Assembly: GCA_041484845.1 (NCBI GenBank) | Contig: JBGPIK010000163.1 | Span: 1-13,322, forward strand | Direction of reading: 5' to 3' | Length of the DNA: 13,322 nucleotides | Source: JBGPIK01 sp041484845 | Lineage (GTDB): Bacteria; Desulfobacterota; Binatia; UBA9968 | Part shown: positions 1 through 5,892 of the stretch, piece by piece | How positions within the stretch are numbered: the first letter of the stretch is position 1 | How the letters are laid out: each line of letters begins with the position of its first letter | Translations under genes and position numbers: made by a program | Notes under the pieces: generated by a model | Told to the model about the DNA's origin: nothing | The model's database searches: none | What the model saw: only the letters and a program-made list of their open reading frames with translations

Positions 1-824
1 CAGTTGATCATGAAATTCGGATAAATCCAGTAATAAGAGGCGCGCGCGCCGGTTCGAACGGCGCTCGTGCGCGCATCGGCGCCTTGGGTCACGATGGGGC
101 TCGACTGCAGGCAGAAGCGCGCGCCGGTTTCAATCCGGTACTGACTATAATCAAGAACGCTGTGAAGCCCGCCGTGGAGAGACGGGACGTGATAGCCGCC
201 ATCGAGATAGTTGTCGATGTAAACCTTCCAATTACAGTCGACCGTGTAATGTCGCCGCTCCAGCCAACGAAGATTTGCTAGATCGAGTTCTCCTACTCGT
301 CGGGCTAAATCCTCGCCGAGAAATTGGCCGAGAGCCGGGCCGCCAGGCTCAAGCTTTACAAATACCCAGCCTTCCCAGAGCGCGGTATCAACCGGGATAA
401 GCCCATTAGTCTTTCGAACGAAATTGCAAACCCCGGAGAAATCCGGAGTGCCCTGGAGCTCACCGGTAAGACTGTAGGTCCACCCGTGGTAAGGGCAACG
501 TAGGAGATGCGCTGTTCCTTCGACGTCCGTCATGACGACGGCGGCATGGTGGCGGCAGACGTTAAAGAACCCGCGAAGAATGCCATCGTCTCCTCTAATC
601 ACGACGATCGGTTCGCCGGCTATTTCGCTGGTCATGTACTGCCCCACCCCGGCGACTTGAGCCGCCCGTCCGATCATTTGCCAGGAGCGCGGAAAAACCG
701 CCTGTTCCTCCAACTCTAAAATGCGTGGATCAAAATACCACTCTGCCGGCGGCGTTGAGGCCTCAGCTAACGGGGCTTTAGGATCATAACCTTCAATAAT
801 TTCTCTGACCGTGGGGGTTTGCAT
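1..824 (-). CDS. Rieske non-heme iron oxygenase, alpha subunit (3' end cut by window edge)
   Basis: Translating the minus strand from ATG at 824 gives 274 open codons to the left edge, so the gene is partial. A Rieske [2Fe-2S] centre is visible as C90-x-H92 and C110-x2-H113 (NVCRHH ... CPYHGW). A mononuclear iron site follows: NWKVYIDNYLDGGYHVPSLH, residues 198-217, with D208, H212 and H217 the likely ligands. The D-G-G-Y-H spacing has one more Gly than the usual D/E-x-Y-H pattern; I believe this marks a known subfamily. Family knowledge: such subunits use a reductase/ferredoxin to activate O2 and hydroxylate or demethylate aromatic or quaternary-ammonium substrates in the cytoplasm. The substrate cannot be read here. 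It starts 41 bases after the extradiol dioxygenase stop codon on the same strand, so the two are probably co-transcribed. No reductase gene is visible in the window. Confidence 0.9.
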   Translation of the reverse strand, partial: MQTPTVREIIEGYDPKAPLAEASTPPAEWYFDPRILELEEQAVFPRSWQMIGRAAQVAGVGQYMTSEIAGEPIVVIRGDDGILRGFFNVCRHHAAVVMTDVEGTAHLLRCPYHGWTYSLTGELQGTPDFSGVCNFVRKTNGLIPVDTALWEGWVFVKLEPGGPALGQFLGEDLARRVGELDLANLRWLERRHYTVDCNWKVYIDNYLDGGYHVPSLHGGLHSVLDYSQYRIETGARFCLQSSPIVTQGADARTSAVRTGARASYYWIYPNFMIN

Positions 825-865
825 TTCTACCTTGTCACTATTTTCACTGCAGCGAAATTTGATTT

Positions 866-1651
866 TCAGCCAAGCTGGACCGAGAGCATAGACATGGCGC
901 CGCCGTCGAAGCCCTCGACCGGGAAACTGATCCGATCGCCTTCCCGCCGTAAGCCCATCACATAAAGCAAAGGCAAATAATGATCGGGAGTGGGGGCGGA
1001 CATGAGCGCATCGTCGCCCAAATTTTCATAGGCGACTAGCGAGCCGGCATCGTCGGCGAGCACAAATTCTCGCACGCGTTGCTCGAAGCGCAACGCCCAG
1101 GGAAAGGGCTCGATCTCCGGCTCTCTCCAGACATAGCGCGCAAGGTTATGTACAATGTTTCCGCTGCCGATGACCAATACACCTTCGTCGCGCAGCGGCG
1201 CGAGCCGCTTGCCTAGCTCGTAATGGAATCCAGCCGGTTGTCTTTTATCAATACTCAGTTGGACGACCGGAACGTCGGCCTGAGGAAACACGTGACGAAG
1301 CACCGACCATGTTCCATGATCGAGCCCCCACTCCTGGTCGTTGCTTACGGGAATCGGCGCGAGCAAATCGTGAATCTCCCCTGCAAGCTCCAGGTCCCCT
1401 CTAGCGGGGTACTGGAATTCATGCAGCGCACGCGGAAAACTGCCGATGTCATGGATAGTCGGCGGCAATGGCATTGCGGTGACCGCGGTCCTAGCAATGT
1501 ACCAATGCGCGGAGACGCACAACACGGCTCGAGGTTGCGGGATTTTTGCGGCGATGGCTGCCCAGGCCTTGGTGTAGCGATTGCGCCGTAAGGCATTCAT
1601 CGGATTACCGTGGCCGAAAAAAATGGCAGGCATTGGCTTGATCGCTTCCAT
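866..1651 (-). CDS. Extradiol ring-cleavage dioxygenase, DODA/YgiD (LigB-like) family
   Basis: The gene encodes 261 residues, the usual length of E. coli YgiD-type 4,5-DOPA dioxygenases. Visible family marks are FGHGNPMNA (H14), SAHW (H49), TIHDIGSFP (H68), DHGTWSVL (H112), GSGNIVHNL (H168), TPDHYLPLLYV (H224) and the C-terminus VEG...GAMSMLSVQLG. H14, H49, H168 and H224 are the expected metal-binding positions. The family opens catechol rings beside the two hydroxyls, using a bound divalent metal and O2. I chose ATG 1651 because AGGA lies just upstream and the N-terminus then matches the family; the open frame continues to 1810 without family similarity. It lies between the repeat protein (31 bases upstream) and the Rieske oxygenase (41 bases downstream), suggesting a short aromatic-oxidation pathway. 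The substrate is unknown. Confidence 0.9.
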   Translation of the reverse strand: MEAIKPMPAIFFGHGNPMNALRRNRYTKAWAAIAAKIPQPRAVLCVSAHWYIARTAVTAMPLPPTIHDIGSFPRALHEFQYPARGDLELAGEIHDLLAPIPVSNDQEWGLDHGTWSVLRHVFPQADVPVVQLSIDKRQPAGFHYELGKRLAPLRDEGVLVIGSGNIVHNLARYVWREPEIEPFPWALRFEQRVREFVLADDAGSLVAYENLGDDALMSAPTPDHYLPLLYVMGLRREGDRISFPVEGFDGGAMSMLSVQLG

Positions 1652-1682
1652 GTTCCTAAACAACCACAATTCGACCCGCACG

Positions 1683-2003
1683 CTATTGAATTTCTCGCGC
1701 CCCGTTAGAACCGGCGCTCTTTCGCGGCGAGCCTGCCATCCGAGGCCGCCCTCGGCTGCGGCGATGGCGAATCGTTCGATAGCCGAAAATGCTGAGGAGA
1801 CTACAAACACTCAAGAGCGACAGCGCGCTCCCGGCGCTGAATATGCTCAAAATGCTGCCCGCGCTGCCGATACTCAGGATACTGCCGGCACTCCCGATGC
1901 TTAAGATACTTCCGCTGCTGCCAACGCTGAGAATGCTGCCCGTGCTGGCACAACTGAGAATGCTGCGGCGACTGCGCCGGCTAATGATTGCTTTAAAATT
2001 CAT
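1683..2003 (-). CDS. Small tandem-repeat protein (seven 9-residue Ser/Gly/Ile/Leu units)
   Basis: The 106-codon frame starts MNFKAIISRRSRRS and then runs through seven units of nine residues (residues 12-74). Typical units are SGSILSIGS and AGSILSIFS. A basic tail follows (YRTIRHRRSRGRPR). GGGAG lies eight bases before the ATG, a good ribosome-binding site, and the frame fits between neighbours with gaps of 17 and 31 bases. Both points favour a real gene over a chance frame. The period and the alternation of small and aliphatic residues would suit a solenoid-like or membrane-associated repeat, but that is inference. I recall similar short 'GSxLSIGSAGS' proteins in other bacterial genomes without known function; this is unverified. 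The opposite strand also reads as a Leu/Pro-rich frame because of the same DNA repeat; I regard that as a shadow. Confidence 0.6.
   Translation of the reverse strand: MNFKAIISRRSRRSILSCASTGSILSVGSSGSILSIGSAGSILSIGSAGSILSIFSAGSALSLLSVCSLLSIFGYRTIRHRRSRGRPRMAGSPRKSAGSNGAREIQ
1782..1970 (-). repeat. 27-bp tandem repeat, seven degenerate units
   Basis: Seven consecutive 27-base units, in frame with the 106-codon gene, encode its 9-residue repeats. The units are degenerate at DNA level. The recurrent core on the plus strand is of the type 'CTCAGGATACTGCC' / 'CTTAAGATACTTCC'. Changes fall often at third codon positions, which suggests selection on the minus-strand protein. Confidence 0.75.
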
Positions 2004-2020
2004 GAGACATGCTCCCTTGA

Positions 2021-2476
2021 TTATCCGGCTCTAGACTGTATTGCGCGTTGCAGCGCGGAGCATAGTTGTTCCGGTTCATCGCTGCCAAGCAAAAAGGTCT
2101 TACCGGACCTGAGGGTGATTTGCACGGCGCCAAATCCCGACACATTGTAGAGCCAGCCATTCCGAGTGAGGTGCACGCCCCAGCCGTGAATGAGTCTGGT
2201 TTCCGTGACAACGGCATTCGTAAGTTCGCCACTTGCCACTTGCTTGCGCAGCAGGCCGGGTCCGAACTGCCACGATAACGAACCCTCCGACAGCTCAATC
2301 GTAAGCGAAGAAAAAAGAATCGCACAAATACTGAAAACCACAGCAAGCAGAAATAGCGTCGGGCGCGCATGAGGCGCATTAAGAGCTATGCCGAATACTA
2401 GACAGAGCGCCGCGCCCAGCCCCAGAGCTGCAAGGATCGTAACGCCCATCTGCTTATGCCGATAAAGAACAGACAT
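2021..2476 (-). CDS. Small membrane protein with two N-terminal helices and a PH-like C-terminal part
   Basis: The gene encodes 151 residues. Two hydrophobic segments are visible near the N-terminus (about residues 10-30, VTILAALGLGAALCLVFGIA, and 36-55, PTLFLLAVVFSICAILFSSL). They are followed by about 95 soluble residues with alternating strands (TIELSEGSLSWQFGPGLLRKQV ... GAVQITLRSGKTFLLGSDEP). This layout resembles small bacterial membrane proteins with a pleckstrin-like fold, but I see no diagnostic motif. I chose ATG 2476 (MSVLYRHKQMGV) because a basic N-terminal stretch before the first helix is typical; the frame is open to a TTG at 2506, with GTG 2494 in between, and no start has a strong ribosome-binding site. 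The stop lies 17 bases before the repeat protein, so it is probably in the same operon. Confidence 0.65.
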   Translation of the reverse strand: MSVLYRHKQMGVTILAALGLGAALCLVFGIALNAPHARPTLFLLAVVFSICAILFSSLTIELSEGSLSWQFGPGLLRKQVASGELTNAVVTETRLIHGWGVHLTRNGWLYNVSGFGAVQITLRSGKTFLLGSDEPEQLCSALQRAIQSRAG

Positions 2477-2533
2477 CCGTTTGGCTGGCGCCACAGAGTT
2501 CCGCAAAAGCGCGCATCGCAGAATCTTACAAAA

Positions 2534-2692
2534 CTATTGCTGGACATTCGAAGGCTCTTTTTCCCAGCCTTCGCGCGCCCGATTCTTCCAACAATTTCTA
2601 TTGCGCTCCGAGGGAGACAGTTTCTCCGGCGCTTTCCACATCGGCGCACCTCTCTCCCAATGGGAAGCGTACTCCTTCTCCAAACCGCCCAT
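2534..2692 (-). CDS. Possible small protein (52 aa), unknown
   Basis: Reading the minus strand from ATG 2692 gives a 52-residue hydrophilic peptide, MGGLEKEYASHW... ending ...KEPSNVQQ. It is rich in Trp, Glu, Lys and Arg and has one Cys. AAAGG lies only two bases before the ATG, a weak ribosome-binding position. The frame stays open upstream to about 2778 without another ATG. It sits just ahead of the membrane-protein gene on the same strand. I do not recognise it. It could be a real leader gene of the operon or a chance frame. Confidence 0.3.
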   Translation of the reverse strand: MGGLEKEYASHWERGAPMWKAPEKLSPSERNRNCWKNRAREGWEKEPSNVQQ

Positions 2693-2828
2693 TGCCTTTC
2701 GCTGTCTTATGTTAGGGAATCCAGGAGCCCCTACCCTACTATCGCTTGAAGATATTTCAATATCTAGAGTCGTGACTCAGAAGTTCGTTTAAAAACTTCA
2801 AACGATGGCAGCGGCTGAACTCGAACTC

Positions 2829-2940
2829 AAATCCCCCTTTGTCCCCCTTTTCCAAAGGGGGAATTTCTTCTTAGGGTCTTAACCCCTCCCTTCGATGAAC
2901 TCAGGGCAGGCTTTGGAAAAGAGGGGAAGGGGAGATTTTT
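2829..2940. repeat. Palindromic intergenic repeat (112 bp, about 30-bp arms)
   Basis: The left arm (2829-2857) and the right arm (2911-2940) are imperfect inverted copies. Both share TTTTCCAAAG on one strand and runs of four to five C. Inside the left arm a tight hairpin forms: CCCCCTTT (2843-2850), loop TCC, AAAGGGGG (2854-2861). The 53-base centre is unique in this window. There is no gene between 2693 and 3038, and this element is the main content. It looks like a small non-autonomous or REP-type repeat, and the internal hairpin could also act as a transcription terminator. Confidence 0.65.
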
Positions 2941-3038
2941 GGGTAGATTAAGACGCAAATTATGTGGCCAACTTCTGAGACAGGACACTAGAGTCTTTGC
3001 TTGTTACGGCGGGCTCGATAATGGAGGCGAGCAGCGAA

Positions 3039-3248
3039 TTACACCTGCTTTACCTTAAGAAGCTCGATGAATTCCGCCGCGAGCTTAGGACCGATGCCTT
3101 CACCTTCATGCTTGAGGAACACGTAGGCCTGATCCCAGGGCTGCGACAGAATTTGTTCCTTCCATTGCGATCGATCGGCGCGATTGTAAGGTCGAGGTGG
3201 CAAACATTCCAACCTAGCTCTGAATTGTCGATGCGATGGAGCTACTCG
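3039..3248 (-). pseudogene. DUF72 family protein, C-terminal fragment only
   Basis: The minus strand carries about 69 codons ending at TAA 3039. They include RPYNRADRSQWKEQIL and YVFLKHEGEGIGPKLAAEF, which match the end of DUF72 (YecE-like) proteins, where a Y-V-x-F-K-H-E-x-x-G-x-GP motif is typical. Full proteins are about 240-280 residues. Here the frame is closed by a stop at 3249, there is no start codon, and the upstream DNA is occupied by another gene (3242-3502) in a different frame. It is a truncated remnant, probably left by deletion or insertion. Confidence 0.7.
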
Positions 3249-3502
3249 TTAGGCGCGCCACAGCGGGTAAGTTTCCGTGACGTATGCGCGTCGAGAAACT
3301 CTCTGCCGCGCGGCGTAAGAGTCACCTTGGACTGATCTCGCCCGACTCCAACTTCGATCAAGCCCTCTATAATCGCATCTTCCCACGTCGTGTATCTGGG
3401 ACACGTACTCCGCCACGCCTCCATCGCCTCGTCATAGCTCCGCGGACGACTTGACACCCACGTAAGGAACTCCAGCATCAATAGGCTCACCGGTTCACTC
3501 AT
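3242..3502 (-). CDS. Small winged-helix-like hypothetical protein
   Basis: The gene encodes 86 residues: an N-terminal MLEFLTWVSSRPRSYDEAMEAW segment, a central helix (WEDAIIEGLIEVG) and a C-terminal strand-turn-helix (KVTLTPRGREFLDA). The L-T-x-x-G-R-x-x-L pattern is common at the end of winged-helix domains, so a small DNA-binding or adaptor role is possible but unproven. I believe similar short proteins occur in soil proteobacteria. The start MSEPVS at 3502 has no strong ribosome-binding site. The last three bases overlap the DUF72 remnant, which suggests that the C-terminus was set by a rearrangement. It lies 54 bases behind the VOC gene on the same strand. Confidence 0.65.
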   Translation of the reverse strand: MSEPVSLLMLEFLTWVSSRPRSYDEAMEAWRSTCPRYTTWEDAIIEGLIEVGVGRDQSKVTLTPRGREFLDAHTSRKLTRCGAPNE

Positions 3503-3556
3503 CGCATACTCGGCCGCGCCCGGCTCAGCGCCACGCCCGCGCCATAGGAAGATCGC

Positions 3557-3919
3557 TCACTTTCCCGGCATCAAAAGCTGCAGTTGGTGGCCGTCGGGAT
3601 CGTGGAAATAAATGCAATGCGGATCGCCGCGGCGGCCGAAGACTTCGATGCCAGCACTCTCCAACACCGCTTTGACGCGCTCATAGTCTCCGTTCGCCAG
3701 GCGCAGTGCCATATGATTCACTTCGCTCCCGGCGTGAACGTCCTCTTTTATTTCGAACAAGGCTATGCCCTGGCTGCCGCATTTCAAAAAACACTGCCAC
3801 GAGCGCTCGTGGTCCACTTCCATGCCGAGGAAATCGACGTAGAATTTTCTCGCCCGCGCGAGATCCTTAACGTGAAACACGACGTGGTCGATGCCGCTTA
3901 CTTTGAGAGGTGAATTCAT
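3557..3919 (-). CDS. VOC-superfamily protein (glyoxalase/bleomycin resistance/dioxygenase fold)
   Basis: The gene encodes 120 residues, a single vicinal-oxygen-chelate domain of usual length. The first beta-alpha unit is visible as GIDHVVFHVKDLARARKFYVDFLGMEV (about residues 9-35), a middle strand as VNHMALRLANGDY, and the last unit as IYFHDPDGHQLQLLMPG. In metal-dependent members the last unit usually ends N/H-x-I/L-E-L, with Glu as ligand; here that position is Gln (HQLQLL), so the chemistry may differ. The start at 3919 is well supported: GGGGGAG lies four bases before ATG. VOC proteins include glyoxalases, ring-cleavage dioxygenases and drug-binding proteins; the sequence does not decide between these. 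Confidence 0.85.
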   Translation of the reverse strand: MNSPLKVSGIDHVVFHVKDLARARKFYVDFLGMEVDHERSWQCFLKCGSQGIALFEIKEDVHAGSEVNHMALRLANGDYERVKAVLESAGIEVFGRRGDPHCIYFHDPDGHQLQLLMPGK

Positions 3920-3944
3920 AGCGCTCCCCCTTCGGCAAAGATTC

Positions 3945-4140
3945 GAAGCTTCTATTTTCAGGTTCTCCCGGGTTTACTGTGAAGAAGTATTCACCACAGA
4001 GCCACCGAGTTCGCAGAGTTCGGAGTATTTTTTAATCAAAAACTCTTTACTCCGCGCCCTCCGCGGTGCAATCTCCGAACCGTTGCACTTAAATAGCATT
4101 GCCGGGTTAACCATACGGAAGCCTGAAGATTCTATTTTCA
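3945..4140 (+). repeat. 16-bp direct repeat pair bracketing a palindromic element
   Basis: GAAGCTTCTATTTTCA (3945-3960) recurs as GAAGATTCTATTTTCA (4125-4140), 15 of 16 bases the same and 180 bases apart. The palindromic repeat at 3992-4068 lies between them. The second copy adjoins the point where the amidohydrolase-like remnant ends. This could be the scar of an insertion or of a duplication. Confidence 0.5.
3992..4068. repeat. Palindromic intergenic repeat (CACCACAGAG type)
   Basis: The left arm begins CACCACAGAGCCACCGAG at 3992 and ends in GAGTATTTTT. The right arm (4038-4068) reads on the other strand CACCGCGGAGGGCGCGGAG and then TAAAGAGTTTTT. They form an imperfect hairpin with a very short loop. 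The 'accacagag(g/a)cacagag' word style is common in intergenic repeats of soil and sediment bacteria (from memory). It could be a REP-like or MITE-like unit, or a bidirectional terminator. Confidence 0.5.
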
Positions 4141-4141
4141 A

Positions 4142-4225
4142 TTACCGGAGGACAATCTGTAGACGATAAATTTCGTCGAGTAACCAGCCTGCGCGCAGGT
4201 GCGAATCAAAATCGATTATGGCCAT
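4142..4225 (-). pseudogene. Amidohydrolase-like gene, start only (27 codons)
   Basis: From ATG 4225 the minus strand encodes MAIIDFDSHLRAGWLLDEIY and then RLQIVLR and a stop. AGGAG about ten bases before the ATG is a good ribosome-binding site. 'I-I-D-x-D-S-H' at the very N-terminus is the usual beginning of amidohydrolase-2 family proteins, which are normally 300-400 residues. The similarity stops after about 22 residues, next to the 16-bp repeat at 4125-4140, so the rest of the gene seems to be lost. It could instead be a genuine micro-ORF, but the strong start signal with a truncated body fits a remnant better. Confidence 0.5.
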
Positions 4226-4509
4226 AGGTTTCTCTCTCCTTCTGGCTAAATCTTGTGATTAACTGAACCATAAAAACCGGGCAGAGGTGATAGGACGGGC
4301 TGCGTATAACAAGGTATTACGGCCCCACGGGCGGCGTCAAGCCGAAAGCAGCGTGCCTGTAAACGAACGGAGCACGACCAGGCGCGCCCAGGGAGATTGA
4401 TGTCGACCAGCCCCCATCCATTCTGTTTGCCTTCACCCTTGGGCGAAGCCCCGACACAACCAAACTTTTCTAACGGGCAATCGCCATGAAGCGGCAACTC
4501 AAGGTATAG
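4226..4509. other. Intergenic stretch, nothing recognised
   Basis: This holds 284 bases between the HEAT-like gene and the amidohydrolase-like remnant. A minus-strand frame of 83 codons crosses it but has a mixed, Cys-rich composition, no ribosome-binding site and no recognisable domain. A CTAACGGGCAATCGCC stretch at 4466 resembles an integron core box, but I found no matching arm. Confidence 0.5.
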
Positions 4510-5238
4510 CTACTGGCCCTGGCGCGTACGCACGATATTGAAAGTGTCCTCGCAAGCCGGACAGGCGGTCGTGCCGCATAGGTGTAGAAGTGCCTTTTGG
4601 ACGAGTGGCTGATTCCCGACGTGAGTCCATTCTAAAAGTTGACGCTCGGTTGCCTGTAGTCCATCCGGAGACGCTGGCAATATCGCCTTCCTCGGCGCTT
4701 TCAGCTTGCCTGAATAATCCTCGGTCGCAACGAAATATGCTTGGTCTCTAAGAGAAATGAGCAAGGATCGGCCGCAACTCGGACACGTGAGGTCCATCTC
4801 CGCATTTGCAAGGCTTTCGAGACAGGCCGACCAAGACCACTCTTGGATAAACGAAAGCCACGCCGTTAACAAATAGATATAGTCGAGGTAACTCCAACCG
4901 CCGGCCCGAAGGCTTTCTTCGGCAGCGTGTTGCAGCTTCGGCAGGAGCGGATGCCACACTTCACGCGACGCATCGCCAGAGGCTGCGCCGTCCCGTGAGG
5001 AGATGATTTTGCCACAGAGAACCAGTCCCATTAAACGCTGTCGAGGAGACCAGCGCGTCGCCGTCTCCGCAATAACGGGAAGAGCCGCGAAGCTAGATGA
5101 ATAAACCGTTCCCTGATGGCAAACACGCCCCCACAGCTCAGTCCACACCTCGGCCTCAGGATCTGGCGTTAGCTCGTCCAACAGCCGGGGAATTTCATCG
5201 GCCGGACCGTACGCGTCTTCAAGCTCAGACCAATTCAT
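4510..5238 (-). CDS. HEAT-like protein with C-terminal CxxC pairs
   Basis: The gene encodes 242 residues from ATG 5238 (MNWSELEDAYGPADEIP). The N-terminal YGPADEIPRLLDEL ... VCHQGTVYSSSFAALPVI pattern is typical of short HEAT-repeat (PBS-lyase-like) proteins with a 'HQGTVY' signature. The C-terminal half has CPSCGRSL (about residues 170-177) and CGTTACPACEDTF near the end, two CxxC pairs that could bind one zinc ion. I know no function for this combination; a protein-binding or immunity-like role would be inference. The frame is open further upstream to 5397, but that stretch overlaps the SnoaL-like gene. No strong ribosome-binding site is visible; the start lies 40 bases after the previous stop codon, so translation may depend on the upstream gene. 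Confidence 0.65.
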   Translation of the reverse strand: MNWSELEDAYGPADEIPRLLDELTPDPEAEVWTELWGRVCHQGTVYSSSFAALPVIAETATRWSPRQRLMGLVLCGKIISSRDGAASGDASREVWHPLLPKLQHAAEESLRAGGWSYLDYIYLLTAWLSFIQEWSWSACLESLANAEMDLTCPSCGRSLLISLRDQAYFVATEDYSGKLKAPRKAILPASPDGLQATERQLLEWTHVGNQPLVQKALLHLCGTTACPACEDTFNIVRTRQGQ

Positions 5239-5278
5239 GATTTGCGGCTTATGCGCGATCGGCGCCTTTTCAAAACGC

Positions 5279-5653
5279 CTATTCCGGCGTAACGTGCCAT
5301 GGATTATCGACTGCCAACAGCCAGTTTCCGTCCTCTTGCTGGCGGACGATATCGTAGGTGCGACCGCCGTCCCGGATCGCTTCATCGTTTGGTCCAACGG
5401 CCTCGAGTTCCCAGTCTGAGATGAGAACCGCTATCTTTCCTGCCCGTATCGTTGTCCGATGACGAATCGTAATTCTCGGGCGAATCGCCAGCAAACCGGC
5501 CAGATGCTCTCGAATCGCATTAAGGCCGATGACCAACTTGCCGTCCCGTTCGACCATAACAGCATCCGCATCGTAGAGCGCAAGCGCTTCATCGATCGCC
5601 GCCTTATTCACGTATTGCTCAAACAGTCGGTGAACTGCTTCAGGGTCACTCAT
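5279..5653 (-). CDS. SnoaL-like / DUF4440 (NTF2-fold) protein
   Basis: The gene encodes 124 residues, the usual length of a single NTF2-like domain. The first helix and strand (VHRLFEQYVNKAAIDEALALYDADAVMVERDGK), GLNAIREHLAGLLA, and the last strands (RTYDIVRQQEDGNWLLAVDNPWHV) follow the order of the SnoaL/DUF4440 family. The start is firm: GGAGGAG lies six bases before ATG 5653. Members are small cytoplasmic proteins with a ligand pocket; some are isomerases or hydrolases, and most are unassigned. It is followed after 40 bases by the HEAT-like gene on the same strand and is probably the first gene of that pair. Confidence 0.8.
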   Translation of the reverse strand: MSDPEAVHRLFEQYVNKAAIDEALALYDADAVMVERDGKLVIGLNAIREHLAGLLAIRPRITIRHRTTIRAGKIAVLISDWELEAVGPNDEAIRDGGRTYDIVRQQEDGNWLLAVDNPWHVTPE

Positions 5654-5892
5654 ATCTGACTCCTCCGTCTAAGAACTTTGGTGCGAAAGGGTACGGCGTT
5701 TCCGCTCCGTCCGCACCAGAAAAATATGGCGAGCGTTCTTACCACACGGCCAGCTCTGATGGGCCCCTTCGAGAGTTCATTGGCTCGCACTTACATTCCT
5801 CCGCTGGAATTTACAATGATCCATGCCATTGACGGTTTAAGCACCCGCACGCGGATGATCCGCGCCAGTCTGCTCGAATAGAAAGTAACCCA

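Noticed and set aside
1789..2034. Plus-strand Leu/Pro-rich frame (LPALPxLKxLP repeats)
   Set aside because: It is the reverse reading of the 27-bp repeat. It has no ribosome-binding site and lies against all neighbours.
4246..4497. Minus-strand 83-codon frame
   Set aside because: Mixed composition with many Cys and Pro, no ribosome-binding site and no domain.
4463..4500. CTAACGGGCAATCGCC as a fourth attC-like site
   Set aside because: There is no pairing arm and no second core box within 150 bases.
5678..5881. Plus-strand 67-codon frame upstream of the SnoaL-like gene
   Set aside because: No ribosome-binding site or recognisable domain, and it lies in a region expected to hold the promoter of the minus-strand pair.
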